NCBI RefSeq assembly: GCF_007845675.1
Contig: NZ_VOBR01000001.1
Span: 1 to 64,000, forward strand
DNA length: 64,000 nucleotides
From: Lentzea tibetensis
Lineage (GTDB): Bacteria; Actinomycetota; Actinomycetes; Mycobacteriales; Pseudonocardiaceae
Direction: 5' to 3'
Below, in pieces: positions 58,804 through 64,000 of this stretch (positions within the stretch are counted from its first letter, which is position 1; every line of letters starts with the position of its first letter). A model generated the notes under the pieces. The model was given only the letters and a program-made list of their open reading frames with translations. It ran no database searches and was not told where the DNA came from. Position numbers and translations under genes: made by a program.

Positions 58804-60384
58804 GTGCTGGGTCTGGAACTCGTCGTCGTGCTGGGCGTGTGCGTGCTGGTGTGCAGCGCGGTGGCCGGTCGGCTGCGCGTCGCTCCACCCGTCCTGCTCG
58901 TGTTCTGCGGCGCTGCGCTGGGCTTCGTGCCCGCGTTGCGGGTGATCAGCCTGCCGCCGGAGGTGATGCTGCTGCTGTTCCTGCCGGCGCTGCTGTACTG
59001 GGAGAGCCTGACCACGTCGCTGCGCGAGATCCGCAGCAACCTGCGGCCGATCGTGCTGCTCAGCACCGGTCTCGTGGTCGCGACGGCCGGTGCGGTGGCG
59101 TGGGTGGCGCACGGACTCGGCCTGGACTGGGGGCCGGCGTGGGTGCTCGGCGCGGCGGTCGCACCCACGGACGCGACGGCTGTGGGCGTGATCGCGCGAG
59201 GGCTGCCCCGCCGCACGATGACCATCCTGCGCGCGGAGAGCCTGATCAACGACGGCACGGCGCTGGTGATCTACGGGATCGCCGTCGGCGTGACGATGGG
59301 CGAGCTCCAGCTCAGCACGGGTCAGGTCGCCTGGCGCCTGCTGCTCGCCTACGCGGGCGGCGCACTGGCCGGGTTGCTCGTCGCGTGGCTGGCGGTGCAG
59401 GTGCGGCGGCGGCTCGACAACCCGGTGCACGAGAACGTGGTCAGCGTGCTGACGCCGTTCACCGCGTTCCTGGCCGCCGAAGTGGTGCACGGATCCGGTG
59501 TGCTCGCGGTCGTGATCTGCGGCCTGGCGCTGAGCCAGATCGGCCCGCGCCTGATCCGCGCCGACACCCGCCAGCAGGCCGAGGCGTTCTGGCGCCTGGC
59601 CACGTTCCTGCTCAACGGCGCCCTGTTCGTCCTCATCGGACTCCAGGCGCACGGCGCGGTGCGCGACCTGACGACCGCCGAGGTCGGCGGCGCGCTCGGC
59701 GCGATCGCACTGGTGTCCGCCGCCGTCATCGGCACGCGATGGGCGTGGAGCTACACGACTCCGTACATCATCAGAGCGCTCGACCGCCGTCCGCAGCAAC
59801 GACTGCGCCGCGTCGGCGCCCGCCAGCGCAGCGTCAGCGCGGTGTGCGGTTTCCGCGGCGCCGTCTCGCTCGCCGCGGCACTCGCCGTGCCCGAGATGAC
59901 CAACAACGGCACCCCGTTCCCCGGCCAGCACCAGATCGTCCTGATCACCTCGGGCGTCGTCGTGGTGACACTGGTGCTCCAGGCGCTCGCGCTCCCGTTC
60001 GTCGTGCGCTGGGCACACCTGCCCGCCGACACAGAGCTGGACGAGGAGCGCAGGCTGGCCGAGGCCACCGCGTCGGAGGCCGCGTTCGAGGCACTCCCCC
60101 GCCTCGCCGCCGAGCTCGGCGTCAGCGAGCCGGTGGTCACCAGGGTGCGCGCCGAGTACGACCACCACCTCGAGGTGGTGCGCGCCAACCCGGACACCGA
60201 CGATCCGCTGCGGCGCGCCGAGGCCGAGTACTCGGCGCTGCGGCTGGAGCTGATCGCGCACAAGCGCGCCACCGTCGTGCGGCTGCGCGACGAACGCACC
60301 ATCGACGACACCGTGCTGCGCCTCATCCAGGCCAAGCTGGACGTGGAAGAGGTCCGCCTGTCCCGACGTGAGGTGGACGACTAG
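58804..60384 (+). CDS. CPA1-family Na+/H+ antiporter
   Basis: A 526-residue membrane protein from GTG 58804 with GGGAGGT upstream. About 12 transmembrane helices fill residues 1-400. The CPA1 ion site is visible in LGAAVAPTDATAVGVIARG and ILRAESLINDGTALVIYG; PPEVMLLLFLPALLYWE and GFRGAVSLAAALAVPE are further family marks. The C-terminal 120 residues are cytoplasmic, helical and highly charged (AAELGVSEPVVTRVRAEYD). It exchanges Na+ or K+ for H+ and serves pH and salt balance. It ends 16 bases before the LacI-family repressor gene, but the latter is likely to have its own promoter. Confidence 0.94.
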   Translation: MLGLELVVVLGVCVLVCSAVAGRLRVAPPVLLVFCGAALGFVPALRVISLPPEVMLLLFLPALLYWESLTTSLREIRSNLRPIVLLSTGLVVATAGAVAWVAHGLGLDWGPAWVLGAAVAPTDATAVGVIARGLPRRTMTILRAESLINDGTALVIYGIAVGVTMGELQLSTGQVAWRLLLAYAGGALAGLLVAWLAVQVRRRLDNPVHENVVSVLTPFTAFLAAEVVHGSGVLAVVICGLALSQIGPRLIRADTRQQAEAFWRLATFLLNGALFVLIGLQAHGAVRDLTTAEVGGALGAIALVSAAVIGTRWAWSYTTPYIIRALDRRPQQRLRRVGARQRSVSAVCGFRGAVSLAAALAVPEMTNNGTPFPGQHQIVLITSGVVVVTLVLQALALPFVVRWAHLPADTELDEERRLAEATASEAAFEALPRLAAELGVSEPVVTRVRAEYDHHLEVVRANPDTDDPLRRAEAEYSALRLELIAHKRATVVRLRDERTIDDTVLRLIQAKLDVEEVRLSRREVDD

Positions 60385-60400
60385 CTCCTAGGATGACCGC

Positions 60401-61423
60401 ATGACCGAGACGGCGAAGCCCCGGCGTCCCGGCGCGCGGATCGAAGAAGTCGCCCGCGTGGCCGGGGTGTCGAAGTCGACCGTCTCGCGGGTCATCAACG
60501 GCGAGCCGTACGTCAGCGCCAAGGCTCGCGACGCGGTGCACGAGGCGATCGCGAACCTCGGGTACAGCCCGAACCAGGCGGCCCGCTCACTGGCGGGCAA
60601 CCGGGCGAACGCGATCGCGCTGCTGGTGTCCGAGCAGGGCAGCCGGGTGCTGAGCGACCCGTTCTTCGCCGGCGTGCTCCGCGGTGTGCACGCCGAGCTC
60701 GCCGGGCGGCACATGCAGCTGCTGATGATGATGAGCCAGCCGGAGGACGTCGAGGACCTCGTCGCCTACCTCGGCAGCGGCCACGTCGACGGCGCGCTGC
60801 TGATCAGCCTGCACGGCGACGACCCGCTGCTCGGGCGGCTGCACGAGATCGGCCTGCCACTGGTGGTCGGCGGCAGGCCGCTCAGCACGACACCCGTGCC
60901 GTTCGTCGACGCGGACAACTTCAACGGCGCGCTCGAGGCCGCGCGCCACCTGGTCTCCCTCGGGCGCAAGAGGATCGCGACGATCGCGGGCCCGAGCGAC
61001 ATGGCGGTCGGCGCGGATCGGCTCAGCGGCTGGCGGCGCGGGCTCGGTGAGGCCAGGCTGGCCGCGGATCTGGCCGTGCACAGCGACTTCACGCCCGAGG
61101 GCGGTGCCCGCGCGATGGACGAGCTGCTCGGCAGGGCGCCCGATCTCGACGCGGTCTTCGTCGCGGCCGACATCATGGCGCTCGGCGCGTTGCAGGTGCT
61201 GCACGCTCGGGGCATCCGGATCCCCGAGGACGTCGCGGTCGTCGGGTTCGACGACTCCGTGCTGGCGTCGACGGCGACGCCACCGCTGACCACCGTCCGG
61301 CAGGACGTCGAACAGCTGGGCCGCACGATGACCTGGCGGCTGCTGGCCGAGCTGGCCGGGGAGGACGGGCTGCCACCATCGCTGCTCCTGCCCACCTCGC
61401 TGGTACGTCGCACGAGCGCCTGA
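60401..61423 (+). CDS. LacI-family repressor, CebR-like
   Basis: A 340-residue repressor. The helix-turn-helix is IEEVARVAGVSKSTVSRVIN with the hinge helix GYSPNQAARSLAGNRANAIA. The periplasmic-binding-like effector domain follows (AIALLVSEQGSRVLSDPFF, VPFVDADNFNGALEAARHL, AVFVAADIMALGALQVLHA, RIPEDVAVVGFDDSVLAS). Two palindromes of the CebR type (core TGGGAGCGCTCCCA) lie just behind it, and a sugar-binding protein plus permease genes follow. CebR is the cellobiose/cellotriose-responsive repressor of cellulose use in Streptomyces. The first palindrome at its own 3' end suggests that both are read from the space behind it. Confidence 0.92.
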   Translation: MTETAKPRRPGARIEEVARVAGVSKSTVSRVINGEPYVSAKARDAVHEAIANLGYSPNQAARSLAGNRANAIALLVSEQGSRVLSDPFFAGVLRGVHAELAGRHMQLLMMMSQPEDVEDLVAYLGSGHVDGALLISLHGDDPLLGRLHEIGLPLVVGGRPLSTTPVPFVDADNFNGALEAARHLVSLGRKRIATIAGPSDMAVGADRLSGWRRGLGEARLAADLAVHSDFTPEGGARAMDELLGRAPDLDAVFVAADIMALGALQVLHARGIRIPEDVAVVGFDDSVLASTATPPLTTVRQDVEQLGRTMTWRLLAELAGEDGLPPSLLLPTSLVRRTSA

Positions 61424-61424
61424 C

Positions 61425-61442
61425 TCTGGGACCGTTCCCAGA
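61425..61442. promoter_or_regulatory. CebR-like operator 1
   Basis: TCTGGGACCGTTCCCAGA: 7-base arms with a 4-base asymmetric centre. It begins two bases after the repressor gene and 144 bases before the binding-protein gene. A variant of the perfect palindrome at 61,521. Confidence 0.8.
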
Positions 61443-61482
61443 AATCGACCCGGACGGCAGAGTCGCCCTGCGGTTTCACCCC

Positions 61483-61512
61483 TTGACACCCTCGAATGAC
61501 CGGAGTCACACT
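61483..61512 (+). promoter_or_regulatory. Possible promoter of the sugar-transport operon
   Basis: TTGACA at 61,483-61,488 is a perfect -35 hexamer. At 18 bases distance CACACT is a weak -10. It lies between the two operators, so repression by looping or by blocking RNA polymerase at the downstream site would fit. Confidence 0.45.
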
Positions 61513-61520
61513 CCTCCACG

Positions 61521-61538
61521 TCTGGGAGCGCTCCCAGA
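61521..61538. promoter_or_regulatory. CebR-like operator 2 (perfect palindrome)
   Basis: TCTGGGAGCGCTCCCAGA is an 18-base perfect palindrome containing TGGGAGCGCTCCCA, the known CebR box of streptomycetes. It lies 31 bases before the binding-protein start and just behind the putative promoter. Confidence 0.92.
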
Positions 61539-61568
61539 ATCTGCCTGCCGAGACCAGAGGAGTTCTCC

Positions 61569-62855
61569 GTGCGACCACGCCGTTGGGTCAGCGTGCTGGT
61601 CTGTGCCGCCGCCGCGTCCGCCGCCGTCACCGCCTGCGGTTCGGGCGGGGCGAGCCAGACCGCCGACGGACGGACCGAGCTGACCATCGCCACCTTCAAC
61701 GAGTTCGGCTACGAAGGCCTGTTCTCCGAGTACGAGGCCGCCCACCCGGACATCAAGATCACCCAGCGCAAGACGGGACAGGGCGGGCCGCACCACCAGA
61801 ACCTGTTCACCAAGCTGGGCGCCGGATCCGGGCTCGCCGACGTCGAGGCCGTCGAGGAGGGCTACCTGAGCCAGGTCATGGCGAAGGCGAGCCAGTTCAA
61901 CGACCTCAAGGAGATCGGCCCGAAGGACCTCTCCACGAACCGCTGGCTCGACTGGAAGACCGCCGCCGCGACCACCAGGGACGGCAAGCTGATCGGCTAC
62001 GGCACGGACATCGGGCCGCTGGCGATGTGCTACCGCAAGGACCTGTTCGACAAGGCCGGTCTGCCGTCGGACCCGGAGGCGGTCAAGGCGCTCTTCGCCA
62101 CGTGGGAGAGCTACTTCGCGGCCGGTGAGCAGTTCACCGCCCGCTCCGGTGGCGTCGCCTGGTTCGACAACGCCGCGCAGATCTTCAACGCCATGCACAA
62201 CCAGCACGAGGTCGGCTACTTCGACAAGTCCGACAACCTGGTCGTCGAGACGAACCCGGACATCAGGAAGGACTGGGACGCCGTCACGTCGGCCGTCGCG
62301 AAGGGGCAGTCCGCGAAGCTGGTCGCGTTCAGCCCCGAGTGGAACACCGGGTTCAAGACCGGCGCGTTCGCCACGAAGACGTGCCCGTCGTGGATGCTCG
62401 GCGTGATCGAGAGCCAGGCGGGCCCGGAGAACAAGGGCAAGTGGGCCGTCACCGACGCGTTCCCGGACGGCGGCGGCAACTGGGGCGGCTCGTACCTGAC
62501 CGTGCCGAGGCAGGGCAAGAACACGACCAAGGCCGCCGAGCTCGCCGCCTGGCTGACCGCGCCGGAACAGCAGATCAAGGCGTTCCAGGCCAAGGGCACG
62601 TTCCCCAGCCAGGTCGACGCGCTGAAGTCGCCCGCGCTGCTGGAGCAGACGAACCCCTACTTCGGCGACGTGAAGGCGGGCGCGCTGTTCGCCGCGCAGG
62701 CGGGGAAGGTCGCCGCCGCGCAGTACAAGGGCCCGGCCGACGGGCAGCTCCAGGAGAACGTGTTCAGCCCGGCGCTGCAGTCCGTCGAACAGGGCAAGAA
62801 CGCCGGTGAGGCGTGGCTGACCGCGGTCGAGGGTGCCGAGAAGGCAGCCAAGTGA
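61569..62855 (+). CDS. Sugar ABC transporter substrate-binding lipoprotein, CebE-like
   Basis: A 428-residue lipoprotein from GTG 61569 (AGAGGAG upstream). The lipobox is AVTACGSG, with the Cys near residue 23. The mature chain is a family 1 solute-binding protein: TIATFNEFGYEGLFSEYEA, HPDIKITQRKTGQGGPHHQN, DVEAVEEGYLSQVM, YGTDIGPLAMCYRKDLFDKA, SWMLGVIESQAGPENKG and WGGSYLTVPRQGKNTTKAAE. Similarity in layout, together with the CebR box in front, points to cello-oligosaccharides as substrate; that is inferred. The stop overlaps the start of the first permease gene by four bases (GTGA). Confidence 0.9.
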   Translation: MRPRRWVSVLVCAAAASAAVTACGSGGASQTADGRTELTIATFNEFGYEGLFSEYEAAHPDIKITQRKTGQGGPHHQNLFTKLGAGSGLADVEAVEEGYLSQVMAKASQFNDLKEIGPKDLSTNRWLDWKTAAATTRDGKLIGYGTDIGPLAMCYRKDLFDKAGLPSDPEAVKALFATWESYFAAGEQFTARSGGVAWFDNAAQIFNAMHNQHEVGYFDKSDNLVVETNPDIRKDWDAVTSAVAKGQSAKLVAFSPEWNTGFKTGAFATKTCPSWMLGVIESQAGPENKGKWAVTDAFPDGGGNWGGSYLTVPRQGKNTTKAAELAAWLTAPEQQIKAFQAKGTFPSQVDALKSPALLEQTNPYFGDVKAGALFAAQAGKVAAAQYKGPADGQLQENVFSPALQSVEQGKNAGEAWLTAVEGAEKAAK

Positions 62856-63832
62856 CCGTCGTGCTGACACCGGTGGACCGCGGGCGGGCGGAGGAGGCCC
62901 GCCCGCGGCCCCCGCGACGGCATCGTCTGTCCGCATTGGACACGAAGGTGTCGCCGTACCTCTTCGTCGCGCCGTTCTTCGTCCTGTTCGCCGCGATCGG
63001 CCTGTTCCCGTTGCTGTACACGGCTTACGTGTCGCTGTTCGACTGGGAGCTCGGCGCGGACGACCCGGCGTTCATCGGCGTCGAGAACTACACGACGCTC
63101 GTCGGGGACGAGCAGTTCTGGAACGCGCTGTTCAACACGTTCAGCATCTTCGTGCTCTCCAGCGGACCGCAGATCATCATCGCCGTGCTGCTCGCGGCAC
63201 TGCTCAACGCGAACCTGCGCGCCCGCACCGCGTGGCGGATGGGCGTGCTGCTCCCCTACGTCGCCAGCCTCGTCGCGCTGACGATCATCTTCGGCACCCT
63301 GTTCGGGCCGCAGTACGGCCTGGTGAACGAGGTGCTCACCGCGGTCGGCATCGGGCCGGTCGACTGGCAGGCCGACACGTTCGGCAGCCACCTCGCCATC
63401 GCCTCCATGGTCAACTGGCGGTGGACCGGCTACAACGCGCTGATCGTGCTGGCGGCGATGCAGGCCATCCCGCGCGAGGTGCACGAGGCCGCACTCGTCG
63501 ACGGCGCGGGCGCGCTGCGGCGGTTCTTCAGCATCACGCTGCCGATGCTGCGTCCGACGATCATCTTCGTCGTGGTCACGTCGACCATCGGCGGTCTGCA
63601 GATCTTCACCGAGCCCAAGCTGTTCGACCCGTCCGGCGGCAGCGGCGGCGGCGCGGAGAACCAGTACCAGACGGTCGTGCTCTACCTGTACCAGTCCGCG
63701 TTCCAGAGCTTCGACCTCGGCTACGCCTCCGCGATCGCCTGGGTGCTGTTCCTCGTCGTGATCGTGATCGCGGGCCTCAACTTCCTGCTCACCAGGCGGC
63801 TCGCGTCGACGTCGTCGGAGGTGCGGCGATGA
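62852..63832 (+). CDS. Sugar ABC transporter permease, CebF-like
   Basis: A 326-residue MalF-type permease from GTG 62852, which overlaps the stop of the binding-protein gene. It has six transmembrane helices (first: YLFVAPFFVLFAAIGLFPLL) and the EAA loop REVHEAALVDGAGALRRFF, followed by ITLPMLRPTIIFVVV, which contacts the ATPase. In actinobacterial Ceb systems the ATPase MsiK is encoded elsewhere and shared by several transporters, and none is seen here. The last codons overlap the next permease gene (ATGA). Confidence 0.92.
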   Translation: MTVVLTPVDRGRAEEARPRPPRRHRLSALDTKVSPYLFVAPFFVLFAAIGLFPLLYTAYVSLFDWELGADDPAFIGVENYTTLVGDEQFWNALFNTFSIFVLSSGPQIIIAVLLAALLNANLRARTAWRMGVLLPYVASLVALTIIFGTLFGPQYGLVNEVLTAVGIGPVDWQADTFGSHLAIASMVNWRWTGYNALIVLAAMQAIPREVHEAALVDGAGALRRFFSITLPMLRPTIIFVVVTSTIGGLQIFTEPKLFDPSGGSGGGAENQYQTVVLYLYQSAFQSFDLGYASAIAWVLFLVVIVIAGLNFLLTRRLASTSSEVRR

Positions 63833-64000
63833 CCCGCAGGCCCTCGTTCACCGTCTACGGCCTGCTGGCCGCGTTCGTGCTCGGGTCGGCGTTCCCGTTC
63901 TACTGGTCGTTCCTGGTGGCCAGCCGGGACAACAGCGCGCTCACCGGCGACTTCACGCTGGTCCCCGGCGGCAACTTCCTGCGCAACGCGTCGCGGGTGG
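63829..64000 (+). CDS. Sugar ABC transporter permease, CebG-like (partial)
   Basis: ATG 63829 overlaps the stop of the first permease. The 57 residues present (FTVYGLLAAFVLGSAFPFYW, SFLVASRDNSALTGD, LVPGGNFLRN) are the N-terminus and first helix of a MalG-type permease. The gene continues beyond the window. A secreted or cytoplasmic beta-glucosidase would be expected next. Confidence 0.88.
   Translation, partial: MTRRPSFTVYGLLAAFVLGSAFPFYWSFLVASRDNSALTGDFTLVPGGNFLRNASRV

Noticed and set aside
58519-60261. A 580-codon minus-strand frame over the antiporter gene
   Set aside because: Composition (His, Arg, Gln, Asp) is that of antisense translation of a high-GC membrane-protein gene; the plus strand shows the clear CPA1 motifs.

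Overview
High-GC actinobacterial DNA. SARP/STAND regulators, SpoIIE/RsbW/STAS partner-switching proteins, a NACHT NTPase with glycine-zipper membrane repeats, a CebR-type sugar system and many Sec-exported proteins together suggest a filamentous member of the Pseudonocardiales, such as the Lentzea, Saccharothrix or Kutzneria group. The genus is inferred, not shown. The window has two contrasting parts. About 1-47,600 is an accessory region in which intact genes are scattered among relics: frameshifted, truncated and chimeric genes, decayed IS3, IS110 and IS256 transposases, and half of a tRNA-Pro. About 47,600-64,000 is a dense run of almost entirely intact metabolic, transport and regulatory genes.

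Layout of the left part. 1-9,500 holds small unknown proteins, a WapI-like immunity protein, a DUF6584 protein, a STAS anti-anti-sigma factor, a broken Ser/Thr kinase fused back to back with a broken secreted protein, and an IS3 relic. 10,140-14,193 is a block of four exported proteins (ricin-type lectin, M15-like peptidase with repeats, S1 protease, small secreted protein), divergent from a full-length SARP/NB-ARC/TPR regulator (14,366-17,197). The same arrangement, exported protein divergent from a SARP, recurs at 18.5 kb (regulator broken), 24.6 kb (regulator truncated) and 37.0 kb (regulator intact, exported protein broken). The upstream regions match in pairs. At 19.85 kb the broken SARP is joined, inverted, to another STAND NTPase exactly at the Walker B codons.

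25.6-29.7 kb is a tight three-gene operon: a PrnB/indoleamine-dioxygenase-like heme enzyme, a PhzS-like FAD monooxygenase and a ketosynthase that lacks its acyltransferase. It is an apparently intact, very small biosynthetic cluster, followed upstream by a PAS-GGDEF-EAL protein. 32.3-36.9 kb holds nested IS110 and IS256 relics, a NACHT-TM gene with at least five frameshifts, a DXS C-terminal relic and a broken I36-like exported protein. At 40.4-41.6 kb an Xre/MbcA-type antitoxin and a RES-domain toxin face each other tail to tail. At 42.9 kb lies the 3' half of tRNA-Pro(GGG) with its own terminator, the scar of an integrated element. A partner-switching cluster (GAF-SpoIIE phosphatase, RsbW-like kinase, frameshifted STAS protein) follows at 43.4-45.9 kb. 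A beta-helix/CBM protein and an integrase then meet head to head, each without its N-terminus.

Layout of the right part: NUDIX hydrolase, MsrA, MOSC protein, a tyrosine recombinase overlapping an AbrB-like gene, a truncated second msrA, an NmrA-like protein, a BBE-like flavoprotein oxidase, a secreted CocE/X-Pro peptidase, an ECF-type sigma factor with its CU044_5270-family partner, an ABC-type ATPase, a CPA1 Na+/H+ antiporter, and a CebR-like LacI repressor with two palindromic operators controlling a cebEFG-like cello-oligosaccharide ABC transporter that runs off the right edge.
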